A stretch of DNA of 64,000 nt from Corallococcus macrosporus (GCF_017302985.1 NZ_JAFIMU010000007.1:1984001-2048000), one strand, 5' to 3'; shown: positions 8,263-17,272, counted from the stretch's first letter. Notes: generated by a model not told the origin, from the sequence alone. Translations and numbers: made by a program.

Positions 8263-9318
8263 ATGAGTCCCTCACCCGCGACCGCTTCCCTCCTGCCCAC
8301 CGCGGTGGGTCCTCACTTCACCCTGGCCTCGTCCGCGCGACTGCTGGGCACCACGCAGGTGGGGCCCGGGGCCATCATCTCGCGAGGCGCCGTCGTGCGC
8401 TCGGTGGGGGGCTCCGTGACGCTGGGAGCCTTCTCCGCGCTGCGCGAGGACGCGGTGGTGGTGGGCACTCCCGAGCGCCCCACGTCCATCGGCGAGAAGA
8501 CCGTGCTCGGTCCGCGCTCGCTGGTGATGGGCGCGCGCGTGGGCTCGCTGTGCGACATCGGCGATGGCGCCGTCCTCATGCCCGGCGTGACGCTGGGCGA
8601 CCGCTGTCTGGTGGGCGAGGGCACGGTGCTGCCGCCGGGCATGACGGTGCCGGATCAATCCGTGGTGCTGGGCCGGCCGGGACAGGTCCTGCGGATGCTC
8701 TCCGCGGAGGACCTGGCCCACCTGCAGCAGCGCCGGGGCGGTGATTTGTCATTGCCCCTGGCTCCATTGACTTCCTTCTCCGCGCGCGACCGCGCCGAGG
8801 ACGCCCCCATGGGACAGCTGTATGCCTTTCGCGACCGTCACCCCTTCGTCCACCCCACCGCCACCCTCTTCTCCTCCGCGGAGGTGTCCGGCGACGTGGT
8901 CATCGGCGCGGGGGCCATCATCGGCGCGGGGGTGAAGATCACCGGCGACCTGAACGGGCCGGTGCGCATTGGCGCGCGGGTGCAGATTTTGGAGAACACG
9001 GTGCTGCACCTGCAGCCGGACACGATGCTGGTGCTGGAGGAGGGCGTGGTGGTGGGCCCGGGCTGCGTGCTGCACGCGTGCAACCTGGGCGCGGGCACGG
9101 TGGTGGAGCCCGGCGCCATCCTCTGCGAGGGCAGCCACCTGGGGAAGGGCTGCCACGTGGCCGCCGGCAGCTTGGTGAAGGCGCGGGCGGTGTTCCCGGA
9201 CTACGCGCTGGTGGAGGGCTTCCCCGCGACGCAGGTGGGCACGCGCACGTCACCGCCGGAGCCGCCGCGCTGGGTGCTGCGGCCCGAGGACCTGCCGGGC
9301 CTGCGCCGCATGGGGTGA
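8263..9318 (+). CDS. Left-handed beta-helix (hexapeptide) protein
   Basis: About 351 residues with two blocks of hexapeptide repeats ([LIV]-G-x-x-x-x). The first is around residues 20-135 (VGPGAIISRGAVV, LGAFSALREDAVVVG, IGEKTVLGPRS...), the second around 190-330 (VSGDVVIGAGAIIGAGVKITGDL...). The fold is that of hexapeptide acyltransferases and gamma-carbonic anhydrases. It may be a nucleotidyl- or acyl-transferase-like protein or a structural homologue; no catalytic set is obvious to me. ATG 8224 is an alternative start, and neither has a strong ribosome site. It is divergent from the MATE gene. Confidence 0.82.
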   Translation: MSPSPATASLLPTAVGPHFTLASSARLLGTTQVGPGAIISRGAVVRSVGGSVTLGAFSALREDAVVVGTPERPTSIGEKTVLGPRSLVMGARVGSLCDIGDGAVLMPGVTLGDRCLVGEGTVLPPGMTVPDQSVVLGRPGQVLRMLSAEDLAHLQQRRGGDLSLPLAPLTSFSARDRAEDAPMGQLYAFRDRHPFVHPTATLFSSAEVSGDVVIGAGAIIGAGVKITGDLNGPVRIGARVQILENTVLHLQPDTMLVLEEGVVVGPGCVLHACNLGAGTVVEPGAILCEGSHLGKGCHVAAGSLVKARAVFPDYALVEGFPATQVGTRTSPPEPPRWVLRPEDLPGLRRMG

Positions 9319-9362
9319 GAGGATTTGCACGGGCCGTGCGTCCTCTGGCAGGGTCGCGGGCC

Positions 9363-9743
9363 ATGGAACCGCTCAACGCAATCATCGAGATCGCGGGCCC
9401 GCTGCTGCTGGGGTTGGTCTGTGGTGCGCTCTTCCGCAAGGTCGTGTACCCGCGCATCCTCGAGCAGTTGGGAGAACGGGTCCGGCGGGTGACCACCGCC
9501 ACCAGCACGGTGTCGCTGGTGGTGCAGATCGGCATCGCGCTGGGCCTGGCGGCCGCGTGCCATGCGTCCCACGCCATGGCGACGCTGATGTGGCTGCACG
9601 AGCACCTGCCCTCGCTGCCCTTCGCGCTCACGGAGGGGCTGATCCACTGGGTCTTCCTGGGGGCGACCTTCTTCACCGGCTACTCCCTGGCCCTGATTCC
9701 CTCCTCGGGCTCCGAGGAGGCACAGGCCTCCGGCACGGTCTAG
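9363..9743 (+). CDS. Small membrane protein, unknown
   Basis: 126 residues with three probable membrane segments: PLLLGLVCGALF, TVSLVVQIGIALGLAAACHAS and WVFLGATFFTGYSLALIP. The loop between the first two is basic (VRRVTTATS). No family recognised. The ATG at 9363 is 45 bases past the stop of the beta-helix protein, in the same direction, so they may be cotranscribed. The stop overlaps the stop of the convergent Rieske gene by four bases. Confidence 0.7.
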   Translation: MEPLNAIIEIAGPLLLGLVCGALFRKVVYPRILEQLGERVRRVTTATSTVSLVVQIGIALGLAAACHASHAMATLMWLHEHLPSLPFALTEGLIHWVFLGATFFTGYSLALIPSSGSEEAQASGTV

Positions 9744-10888
9744 ACCCAGAAGACCACGTCGCGCTCCGCGTCCTCGGGACCGGGGCCGTGCGCGCCTTCG
9801 CGCAGCCAGCGGCGGTAGGCCTCGATGTCCGCGTGGTGCAGGTCCGCCTCCGTGCCGGAGTACACGCCGCCACCGGGGCCGTCCGTCAGTCCCTGACGCT
9901 GCGTCTCCATGATGACGACGTCCTGCTGGATGACCTGCCGCGTGTACCAGCGCACCAGCGGCGTCAGCGCTCGGCCCACCCATGCTCCCGGCACGTCCAC
10001 CGGCAGCCGGTAGCTGATGGCCGTGTACACGAGCGTGTCCGCGGGCCCGATGGGCGTGCACTGCGAGTTGATGGCGAAGCCGCTGTCGCCCCACTGGTAG
10101 TCCACGCGCGTGACGTTGGGGACGATGAATTCGTCCGTGTGCACGAGCGGCAGGCCGCGCGGGTTGAACAGCCGCCCCAGGCCCGTGAGCGCGTCCTCCT
10201 CCTGGTGGTAGGTCATCCGCACGCGGCCCGCGTGGCGCTTCACGGTGGAGGGCACGCGCTTGCGCGTGGGGTCGCGGAACCAGCCGCGGTGCACGAAGGA
10301 TGTGTGCGGCACGTCCATGAAGTTCTCCACCAGGTTCGTCACGCCGTTCGAGAAGCGCGTCACCATGAAGTACACGGTCCAGCCGCGCTCGCCCCAGTAG
10401 GGCACCCGGAAGGGTTCGGCTCGGGCCTGCGTCACGTCCGCGCCCAGGTAGACGTAGACGAGCCCATCCTGTTCCCGCGTGGGAAAGCGCGCGAGCCTTC
10501 CCAGGTCGCACGGCGCGGGCTTGAGGCCTTCGTGCGCGCAGGCGTGCGCGTTTAGCTTCTCGCCGCGCTGGGATGGACCCAGCGCGGGGATCTCCACCAC
10601 GGCGCCGGACGCGTCATAGACCCAGCCGTGATACGGGCAGCCGAGCCGTCCGTCGAACACGTCGCCCTTCGACAGGCGCGCGTTGCGGTGGAGGCAGCGG
10701 TCGCGCAGCGCGGTGGGAGCGCCGTCCGGTCCGCGGAAGAGGACCAGCCCCGTGCCGAACACGGTGCGCGCGAGGGGCTTGTTCGCGGGCAGCTCCGTGG
10801 AGAGGCACGCCACGTACCAGAAGTCCTTCAGCGCGCCGCAGCGGTTGAGGTCCGCCTCCGCGTCCAGGTCCACCGTGCGCACCGTCAT
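9740..10888 (-). CDS. Rieske non-heme iron oxygenase
   Basis: 382 residues. The Rieske domain has C65-x-H67 and C84-x2-H87 (CLHRNARLS ... CPYHGWVYD), binding a 2Fe-2S cluster. The catalytic domain has ENFMDVPHTSFVHRG, giving D192-x2-H195-x4-H200, the mononuclear iron site of Rieske oxygenases. The overall form resembles the pheophorbide-a-oxygenase/VanA type, which hydroxylate, demethylate or desaturate. No reductase gene is adjacent. The ATG at 10886-10888 overlaps the GH3 stop as ATGA, and GAGGG lies five bases upstream, so the two proteins are translationally coupled. The substrate is unknown. Confidence 0.92.
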   Translation of the reverse strand: MTVRTVDLDAEADLNRCGALKDFWYVACLSTELPANKPLARTVFGTGLVLFRGPDGAPTALRDRCLHRNARLSKGDVFDGRLGCPYHGWVYDASGAVVEIPALGPSQRGEKLNAHACAHEGLKPAPCDLGRLARFPTREQDGLVYVYLGADVTQARAEPFRVPYWGERGWTVYFMVTRFSNGVTNLVENFMDVPHTSFVHRGWFRDPTRKRVPSTVKRHAGRVRMTYHQEEDALTGLGRLFNPRGLPLVHTDEFIVPNVTRVDYQWGDSGFAINSQCTPIGPADTLVYTAISYRLPVDVPGAWVGRALTPLVRWYTRQVIQQDVVIMETQRQGLTDGPGGGVYSGTEADLHHADIEAYRRWLREGAHGPGPEDAERDVVFWV

Positions 10889-12528
10889 GACGTCCCTCGA
10901 GCGAACCATTCCGTCCAACCGGGCTGGCGGTGCAGATCCACGGGCTTGATGTCCCCCGCGCGCTGTCCCAACTGGATGCACCGGGCCTCGTAGCGCCGGG
11001 CCCCCTGTGTCACGCGCACCGCCTGCACGGGACCGAGCTGTCCCAGCTCCCGTGCGTAGCGGTAGTGGTGCCCTTCGCACAGGGCGCGCTCCACGTTCGC
11101 GGCGACGGCGTCGGGGGGCTGATCCGTTTCGAGGAACAGGCGATAGGCCGGCGGCGTCCCCCACTCCGGCGCGAGCATGGCGAAGGTGGGACGCGCGGGG
11201 CCCAGCGCGGCGTCCAGCACCGTGCCCACTCGCGCGGCGGAGAGCTTTTCTCCCACGAGGTCCGATACCGAGTCCGCGCGTCCGAGGAACCGCAGGCAGG
11301 GCGTCGCGTGCACGAAGCCTTCCACCCGGACGAGGTCCCCCAGCCGGTAGCGCAGCAGTCCGCCGGACGTGGAGAGGAGTACCGCATAGGTGCGGCCCGC
11401 CGTCAGCTCGTGCGCCAGGAGTGGCCGTGTGTCGGGATGCTCGGGATCCATGAACTCGAGGAAGTGGCTTCGGACCGCGAGCACCGGCGCGGGCGCGTCG
11501 AAGAGGGGCACCGTGATGACGCCCTCCGTGGCGAGCAGGCCCTTGCCCTGGACCTCGACACCCGGGAAGCGGCGGCATGCGCTGGCCACGGCGTGCGCGG
11601 CCTGGGCGTCCGTCCACATGCTCAAGAGCGCGAGCCCCGGCCACAGCGCGCGAGCGGAGGGCAAGCCTTCCCGCAAGGCAGCGCGGAGCACCTGGGCCCT
11701 CGCTGTGTCACGCACGCCCTGGAGCCCCTGCACGAGCACCATCCAGGCAGGGTCTCCAGGCACGGGTGCGCCGTCAGCGTCCTGGCCGGGAGGCCGCAGA
11801 GTTCCCCGCTCCAGGTCCTCCGCGAGCCGTTCGCCGTGCCGCTCCAGTGCGTCCATCAGCAGCGTGAGGAAGCTGGGGTTCCAGACGCTGATCAGCGACA
11901 GGTTCGAGCACCGCGCCAGGAACCACAGCGTCACGTAACGGCAAGGCTCGACATGCGGAGCCTGGCCCACGATGCCCGGCACGGCGAAGACGCGCGAGAG
12001 CAGCGGCTGCAACGGACGCGGGAACCACGCGCTGTCCTCGGCCGAGCCCACGGGGATCCCTCCCGCCGTCCGGTGTTGCCTGCGGCCCAGTGGGGAGATG
12101 GACCAGTAGCTGGGACCCTCACGCACCGCGGGGCGGCGCAGGAACACCTCATGCAACATGGGCGCGAGCGCGCGCTGGAACTCGCGCAGCATCCCGTGTG
12201 TCACGGGCACGCGCTTGGACGCGCCGGAGGAGCCACCGGACAGCTCGAAGCGCAGCACAGGCTCGCGTGTGAGGATCCGCGCTTCTCCTCGAGCGATGCG
12301 CTCCACGTCCTCCGCCACAGTGTCCGGAGTGGACACCGGCACCGCGTCCTGGAACTCCCGAGCCGTGCGGATGCGTCCGAAGTGCGCAACGCGGCCCGCC
12401 TGCGCCGTGCCTTCCACGGCGGCCAGGATGCGCGTCAGGCACTCCGCCTGCGCGGCCTCCGGTTCCCGCAGCGCATGACGAAAGCGCAGCGCGGATGGCG
12501 TCAGCGCCGCCATCGTCGCGGACAGCAT
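10885..12528 (-). CDS. GH3-family acyl-adenylate/amido synthetase
   Basis: About 547 residues with the plant-GH3-like fold: FELSGGSSGASKRVPVTHGML (about 90-110) is the Ser/Thr/Gly ATP-binding loop, and YWSISPLG, ATEGVITVPL, VLLSTSGGLLRYRLGDLVRVEGF are further family blocks. Plant GH3 enzymes adenylate a small carboxylic acid, such as an auxin or jasmonate, and join it to an amino acid. Bacterial GH3 relatives are mostly uncharacterised. The start is set at the ATG at 12526-12528. A downstream ATG at 12511-12513 and a GTG at 12546 or 12561 are alternatives. Coupled to the Rieske gene by ATGA overlap. A truncated second copy of its first ~20 codons lies immediately upstream. Confidence 0.9.
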   Translation of the reverse strand: MLSATMAALTPSALRFRHALREPEAAQAECLTRILAAVEGTAQAGRVAHFGRIRTAREFQDAVPVSTPDTVAEDVERIARGEARILTREPVLRFELSGGSSGASKRVPVTHGMLREFQRALAPMLHEVFLRRPAVREGPSYWSISPLGRRQHRTAGGIPVGSAEDSAWFPRPLQPLLSRVFAVPGIVGQAPHVEPCRYVTLWFLARCSNLSLISVWNPSFLTLLMDALERHGERLAEDLERGTLRPPGQDADGAPVPGDPAWMVLVQGLQGVRDTARAQVLRAALREGLPSARALWPGLALLSMWTDAQAAHAVASACRRFPGVEVQGKGLLATEGVITVPLFDAPAPVLAVRSHFLEFMDPEHPDTRPLLAHELTAGRTYAVLLSTSGGLLRYRLGDLVRVEGFVHATPCLRFLGRADSVSDLVGEKLSAARVGTVLDAALGPARPTFAMLAPEWGTPPAYRLFLETDQPPDAVAANVERALCEGHHYRYARELGQLGPVQAVRVTQGARRYEARCIQLGQRAGDIKPVDLHRQPGWTEWFARGTS

Positions 12529-12546
12529 CGTGCGTGAAGTCAGCAC
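12485..12546. repeat. 62-bp imperfect direct repeat, copy A
   Basis: The 62 bases at 12485-12546 match those at 12571-12632 at 51 positions by hand count, with no gap and an offset of 86 bases. This copy forms the 5' end of the intact GH3 gene (minus strand), from the codons for VLTSRTMLSATM onward. Confidence 0.8.
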
Positions 12547-12614
12547 GCCCGGGCTCCACACGAAGGCGTCCGCAGCGCGGACGTCGTCATTGCAGCCATC
12601 GTCGCGTTCAGCAT
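12540..12614 (-). pseudogene. Truncated remnant of a second GH3 gene
   Basis: Minus-strand frame from ATG 12614 to a stop at 12540. Its first codons give MLNATMAAMTTSALR; the GH3 start gives MLSATMAALTPSALR. Including the upstream codons, 17 of 21 residues agree by hand alignment (VLTSRS / VLTSRT...). Homology ends there and the frame runs to a stop after another nine codons. Several differences are synonymous, as expected if it was once a functional gene. Confidence 0.65.
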
Positions 12615-12632
12615 GCTTCGCGAAGTCAGCAC
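12571..12632. repeat. 62-bp imperfect direct repeat, copy B
   Basis: Second copy, carrying the GH3-like remnant between the GNAT-like gene and the intact GH3 gene. It begins one base before the stop of the GNAT-like gene, so it lies within the operon. The offset of 86 is not a multiple of three. Confidence 0.8.
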
Positions 12633-12633
12633 A

Positions 12634-13395
12634 TCAGGTCCCTACGCCGACCCGTGAGGCATCGCGCTCACGGCGGGCCCAGCGGCGCAGCTGGCCCCAG
12701 ATGCTTCGCGCCAGCGCCCTTGCCAGATCCCAGCCCCGGATCTCCACCAGACACACCAGCTCCTCGCCTTCGGCGTGGCCGGGATTTCGCTCCGCGAAGT
12801 AGGCGATGTGCGGATGCGCCGCCGCGTCCCTGTCGATGGGCGACACGCCGTCCCGCACCCGGTAGTGCGCTCCGTCGAAGCGCAGCGTTCCTTTCGCTCC
12901 GTCGTACTGCGCGCCGAACCACCGCGTCGCCAGTCCTCGCAGGAACTCCGAGCGCCCTTCCGGCGGCTCCCAGTCCCGGCGTGGATGCGTGCGCGGGAAG
13001 TAGTTCACCGCCAGCAGGTAGGTCTTGTACCCGCCCGACAGCAGCAGCCAGTACAGCGGCCTCCACGGCCTCCTCAGCTTGCGCGCGAGCAGCAACCTTC
13101 CGAACACCACCTGCAACGTCTTGTGCCCCCACCAGTCCGGGTGGATCACCGTGTCGCCCGAGTACAGCACCTCCGCCCCCTCCTCCTCCGCCACCCGCAC
13201 CGTGCTGAACCCCACCAACTCCCGGGTGCGCCTCGCGTGCAGCAGGAACACCCACTGCTTCGCGTCCAGGTCCGCGTGGAAACGCTCCGGACTCACGCCC
13301 ACGTAGCAGCACTGCATCAGCGCCAACATCCGTGCCCGAGTGCTCGCGTCCAGGTCCTCGCGCCGCACCGTGGTGCCCTTCATCGCGGAGAGCAT
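12634..13395 (-). CDS. GNAT-like acyltransferase domain protein
   Basis: 253 residues. Residues about 15-120 hold RARMLALMQCCYVGVSPERFHADL, WVFLLHARRTRELVGFSTVRVAE and VLYSGDTVIHPDWWGHKTLQ, which fit a GNAT fold with the strand carrying substrate contacts, but a textbook acetyl-CoA loop is not clear. The C-terminal half (FLRGLATRWFGAQYDGAKGTLRF...) has no assigned domain. It may be an N-acyl-amino-acid synthase-like protein; that is inference. The start at ATG 13393-13395 lies four bases after the stop of the RnfD-FG-GAP gene, so the two are in one operon. The gene ends immediately beside the GH3 remnant. Confidence 0.75.
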   Translation of the reverse strand: MLSAMKGTTVRREDLDASTRARMLALMQCCYVGVSPERFHADLDAKQWVFLLHARRTRELVGFSTVRVAEEEGAEVLYSGDTVIHPDWWGHKTLQVVFGRLLLARKLRRPWRPLYWLLLSGGYKTYLLAVNYFPRTHPRRDWEPPEGRSEFLRGLATRWFGAQYDGAKGTLRFDGAHYRVRDGVSPIDRDAAAHPHIAYFAERNPGHAEGEELVCLVEIRGWDLARALARSIWGQLRRWARRERDASRVGVGT

Positions 13396-13399
13396 CGCC

Positions 13400-16249
13400 T
13401 CAGCGCCCTCCCCGCTGCGCCGTGGGCGCGGGCGGCTGGCGCACCTCCTGGTAGCGGTCCGCCTCCAACGTCACCTCCTGCGGCTCCGCGCCATACCAGT
13501 GGATGACCGCCTTCACCGGCCCCGCGTGCCGCCCCAGGCCGAAGTGCAGCCGCGGATCCGCTGACGCGGAGAAGCCTCCCATCAAGCCCACCTCGCGCAC
13601 CTGCTCCACGCGCTTGCCGCCCTCCTCGTAGGACAACACCACTCGCGTGCCCACAGCGCTCCGGTGCGTGCGCTGGCCGTCGCCCACCAGCGACAGTCCC
13701 ACGAAGTGCGCGTCCGGCTTCGCGTCCGTGGCGCTGGCTCGCAGCGTGTTGCGGTACAGCGACACCGGCGCGTGCTGATTCGTGATGAGCACGTCCAGGT
13801 CGCCGTCGTCATCCAGGTCCGCCATCAACACGCCTCGCGAGTTGTCCGGAGCGTCGATGCCTACCTCCCTCGCCACGTCCACGAAGTGTCCCGGCCGCGC
13901 GTCGCCCAGGTTGAGGTACACGCGGCGCGCTTCGTTCGGATAGAGCACGCGGCCCCGGATGTCGCCCCACTTGTCCGCGTACGTGTGCACCTCCGGGCCG
14001 GACTGCATCAGCTTGTGGTTCACGTACCAGTAGTCGTTGCGCTGGCCCGCCGGGATGCGCCACTTCTCCGCGTCCAGCCGCGCGTCCACCATGCCGTTGG
14101 CCTGCACCAGGTCCGGCCACCCGTCGTCATCCAGGTCCCCCGCCGCCGCGCCCCAGCCGAAGCGGCGCTCGTTCAGCGCGCCCCGGAAGGTGGCCTCGTC
14201 CTTGAAGCGGGGAACGAAGGCGTCCTCGCCGGGCCCCACCATCCACAAGAGGCTGCCCTCCGCCTGGAGCGAGTGGTGCACGTTGGACACGTACACGTCC
14301 AACCAGCCGTTGCGGTCGAAGTCCGCCACGCTCGCGTTCATGCCCTTGTACGTGTCCCGGCCAATCTCCCCGAAGCGCTGCCCCACGAGGTGGCGGAAGT
14401 GCCGCCCTCCTTCGTTCAGGTACACGTCGTCCGGCCCGAAGTCGTTCGCCACGTAGAGGTCTGTCCACCCGTCGTGGTTCAGGTCCACCGTGCTCACCGC
14501 GAGCGACCAGTGCGTCTCCTTCAGGCCCAGCGCCTCCACGTCCTGCTTCTCGAACGTGCCGTCCCCTCGGCCCCGGTAGAGCGCGTTGCGCCCCCCGTTG
14601 TTCGCGTCGTGCCAGCCGTCGTGCATGAAGCGCAGCATGCGGCGGTCCCCCGCGTACTCGGGCTCCGGCAGCTTGAAGAGGTTGAGCGGCGGCGCGGGCT
14701 GCGGGTAGTCCGGCAGGTGCGTCGTCATCGCGTTGAGCACCAGCAGGTCCAGGTGCCCGTCGCGGTCGTAGTCCAGGAACGTGAGCCCCAGGCTCACCGC
14801 GTGGTCCGTCACGCCCGCCGCTTGCGTCACGTCCTCGAAGCCCGCCGTGCCCGTCTCTCGCAGCGTGTTGCGCAACAGGCGCACCGGCCCGAAGGCCACC
14901 GCCACCGCGAGGTCCAGGTCCCCGTCCCCATCCCAGTCCACGAACGTCCCGCCGCCCGCCAGGCCCTCTTCCTTGTAGCGCGTGGCGAAGCGCTCCAGCG
15001 CGGGCACGGCGACGCGCTCGAAGCGCAGCCCGCCCAGGTTGCGGTACAGGCCCGCGTGGTGCTCCGGCGTACCCAGCGGGTGCGTGAGGAACAGGTCCAG
15101 CCGGCCGTCCCCGTCGAAGTCCCCCGTGGCCACCGCGTCTCCCACCGCCACCAGCCACTTGGCGACGTGGGCCACTCGCGGATCCAGCTCCTCCAGCGTG
15201 TGCCCCATCCGGGAGTCCAGGCCCGCCTGCTGGAGGTCCTGCGCCTCCAGCTTGAACGTGAGCGGCGCCTCCCGCGTCCCCTGCGCCGCTGACACCGAGT
15301 ACCCCGTGGCCAGCACCGCCCCCAGCCCGCCCACCACGCCCAGGCGCTTGAGCATGTCCGGGGCCAGGAGCTGGCGCAGCGCCGCGCCCCGCGTGCGCCA
15401 CAGCTCGCGCGCGTGCATGAACACGAAGCGGCAGGTGGCCACGGTGAGCGCCGCGTAGAAGAACGTGTAGACGCTCTCCTTCAGGTGCAGCACCAGGTCC
15501 ACGCAGGTGATGGCCAGCGCGACCAGCACCTGCGCCTTGCGCGTCCCCGGCGACGTCGCGGGGTCCGTGAGCATGTAGAAGACGAAGATGAAGAACGACG
15601 GTGCGCCGAGCGTGCCCAGGAACAGCACCTCCGGCGGCAGGTGGTGGCGGAGGATGAACGCGCGCAGCGCCGTCTGGAGCGCGTAGAAGCCCAGGAAGCT
15701 CACCACCAGCCAGCCGCGTCCCACGCGGAAGAAGAACAGCACCAGCGCCGCCATCACGATGAAGGCCGACAGCGCGACCTCCCCGTTCGCCCACTGATAG
15801 GCGGGCGCGGCGGTGATGAGCTCGCGCGTGGTGAGCAGCGACACGGCCACCGCGAACATCGACGGGTTGAAGACGTGCCGCCCCTGGAAGGTCAGCACGT
15901 ACTTGGAGCCAATGGCCAGCCACACCGGCAGCCACAAGAGCGTGCTCGCGTGCGAGTAGTTCAGCAGCAGCGCCAGCGAGCAGCACGAGATGTACGCGGA
16001 GAGCGGCAGCTCCTTGCGCCGCTTGAGCACCCAGCCCAGGACCGCGTCCAGCAGCGTGCCGGAGACGACCAGGAAGGCCATCTGCCCGGGGCTCCGGTTG
16101 AAGCCGAAGAAGGTGAAGCCGAGCACGCCGTAGAGCGTGAGCAGCGCCGCGAAGGGCAGCCTCGGGTCGTTCCAGCGGGGGAACACCCAGCCGCCCCACT
16201 CCACGCGCGTGCCCGCGAGGGCCGGCGCCGTCGGCACATCCACACTCAT
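13400..16249 (-). CDS. RnfD/NqrB-like membrane domain fused to FG-GAP propeller
   Basis: 949 residues. Residues 1-330 hold some ten membrane segments resembling RnfD/NqrB: DPRLPFAALL at the start, GRHVFNPSMFAVAVSLL, and FYMLTDPATSPGTRKAQ, which matches the family TDPxTSP block. The FMN-attachment motif ([S/T]-x-A-T) found in RnfD/NqrB is not visible. Residues about 375-870 carry FG-GAP/VCBS repeats with Ca2+-binding loops: DFDGDGRLDLF, DWDGDGDLDLAV, DYDRDGHLDLLV, DLNHDGWTDLYV, DFDRNGWLDVYV, DLDDDGWPDLV, DLDDDGDLDVL. The C-terminus (HRSAVGTRVVLSYEEGG ... VIHWYGAEPQEV) is ASPIC/UnbV-like (CRTAC1 family). Orientation: propeller likely outside the cell. Function unknown. Confidence 0.88.
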   Translation of the reverse strand: MSVDVPTAPALAGTRVEWGGWVFPRWNDPRLPFAALLTLYGVLGFTFFGFNRSPGQMAFLVVSGTLLDAVLGWVLKRRKELPLSAYISCCSLALLLNYSHASTLLWLPVWLAIGSKYVLTFQGRHVFNPSMFAVAVSLLTTRELITAAPAYQWANGEVALSAFIVMAALVLFFFRVGRGWLVVSFLGFYALQTALRAFILRHHLPPEVLFLGTLGAPSFFIFVFYMLTDPATSPGTRKAQVLVALAITCVDLVLHLKESVYTFFYAALTVATCRFVFMHARELWRTRGAALRQLLAPDMLKRLGVVGGLGAVLATGYSVSAAQGTREAPLTFKLEAQDLQQAGLDSRMGHTLEELDPRVAHVAKWLVAVGDAVATGDFDGDGRLDLFLTHPLGTPEHHAGLYRNLGGLRFERVAVPALERFATRYKEEGLAGGGTFVDWDGDGDLDLAVAVAFGPVRLLRNTLRETGTAGFEDVTQAAGVTDHAVSLGLTFLDYDRDGHLDLLVLNAMTTHLPDYPQPAPPLNLFKLPEPEYAGDRRMLRFMHDGWHDANNGGRNALYRGRGDGTFEKQDVEALGLKETHWSLAVSTVDLNHDGWTDLYVANDFGPDDVYLNEGGRHFRHLVGQRFGEIGRDTYKGMNASVADFDRNGWLDVYVSNVHHSLQAEGSLLWMVGPGEDAFVPRFKDEATFRGALNERRFGWGAAAGDLDDDGWPDLVQANGMVDARLDAEKWRIPAGQRNDYWYVNHKLMQSGPEVHTYADKWGDIRGRVLYPNEARRVYLNLGDARPGHFVDVAREVGIDAPDNSRGVLMADLDDDGDLDVLITNQHAPVSLYRNTLRASATDAKPDAHFVGLSLVGDGQRTHRSAVGTRVVLSYEEGGKRVEQVREVGLMGGFSASADPRLHFGLGRHAGPVKAVIHWYGAEPQEVTLEADRYQEVRQPPAPTAQRGGR

Positions 16250-16354
16250 GATTGACCGTCCCGATGCACGCGCGGAGCGTGCCGTGCCCGTCTCCGGGTG
16301 TCCAATCCCCCCGGGGCTTGCGTCCCGCGCCCATGCGTGGAGTCCTGGCGCCCG

Positions 16355-17272
16355 ATGGTCCCTTCCCTGCCTCGCCGCGCGGCGGTGCCTCGCGAGCTGC
16401 TCGTTCCGGCCACGCCTTCAGGCCTGCTGCGCCTGGCCGCCGTCGAGTGGGCGGGGATGGCCTTGGGCTGGGCGGTCATGGCGTGGGCTCCTCCGGTGTT
16501 CGCGCCGCTGGCGGTGTTCGTCGTCGCGGGGCGGCTGCATGCGCTGGGCGTCCTGCTTCATGACGCGGTCCACCTGCCTTCGCGAAATCGCGAATGGAGA
16601 CTGTGTCTGCTGGAGGCCGTCGCGGGGTATCCCATCGCGTCCACGCTGGCGGCGATGCGTTACCACCACCTTCGACACCACCGCGACGCGGGCCTGCCCA
16701 CGGATCCGTACCGCAAGCCTCCGGAAGGAGGACGCCTGCGCACGGCGTGGCGGTGGCTGCTGCTCGTAGGCGTGATTCCCGGCTGGGTGCTGCGCGGGCC
16801 CGTGGGGCTGTGCGCGTGGGGGCTGCCGTTCCTGCGCACGGCGTATGCGCGCGCGTTCCTGCAGGACCGCTCCGGACGCGTGGACACCCGGGAGGTGACG
16901 GCGTGTGCCCGGGCGGAGGCGGGGCAGGTGCTGTTCCACCTGGGTGTGCTCGCGCTGGCGGTGCGATGGCCCTCCGCGGTGCTGTGGGGGTACGCGGTGC
17001 CCTTGCTGGTGGCGTCGGGGTTCAACGCGCACCGGTTGCTCGCCGAGCACACCGCCGCGCCCGTGCAGGGACGGACGCTGGGGGATGTGTTCGCGTGCAC
17101 GCGGGACCACGGGCTGGGATGGCTGGGGCGGTTGGGCCTGGCGCCCCGGCACGTGGGGCTTCACGTGGTGCACCACCTGCACCCGCAGGTGTCCCTCACG
17201 CACCTGCCCCGGCTTCGCGCGTGGTACGTCGAGCGGTTCCCCCACCACTATCCCCGGCCCCGTTCCTACTGA
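16355..17272 (+). CDS. Membrane fatty-acid desaturase
   Basis: 305 residues. It has the three histidine boxes of integral-membrane desaturases/hydroxylases: HDAVH (69-73), HHLRHH (104-109) and HVVHH near the C-terminus, which bind the di-iron centre. Four or more hydrophobic stretches surround them. The reaction is probably introduction of a double bond or a hydroxyl group into an acyl chain or related lipid; electrons must come from a partner not adjacent. ATG 16355 was chosen; a GTG at 16298 gives an implausible Pro-rich extension. It is divergent from the FG-GAP gene across 105 bases, and coupled to the next gene by an ATG/TGA overlap. Confidence 0.9.
   Translation: MVPSLPRRAAVPRELLVPATPSGLLRLAAVEWAGMALGWAVMAWAPPVFAPLAVFVVAGRLHALGVLLHDAVHLPSRNREWRLCLLEAVAGYPIASTLAAMRYHHLRHHRDAGLPTDPYRKPPEGGRLRTAWRWLLLVGVIPGWVLRGPVGLCAWGLPFLRTAYARAFLQDRSGRVDTREVTACARAEAGQVLFHLGVLALAVRWPSAVLWGYAVPLLVASGFNAHRLLAEHTAAPVQGRTLGDVFACTRDHGLGWLGRLGLAPRHVGLHVVHHLHPQVSLTHLPRLRAWYVERFPHHYPRPRSY

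Noticed and set aside
13664..15292. Long plus-strand open frame opposite the FG-GAP gene
   Set aside because: Composed almost wholly of Arg/Val/His/Gln; it mirrors the repeated Asp/Gly codons of the FG-GAP gene.
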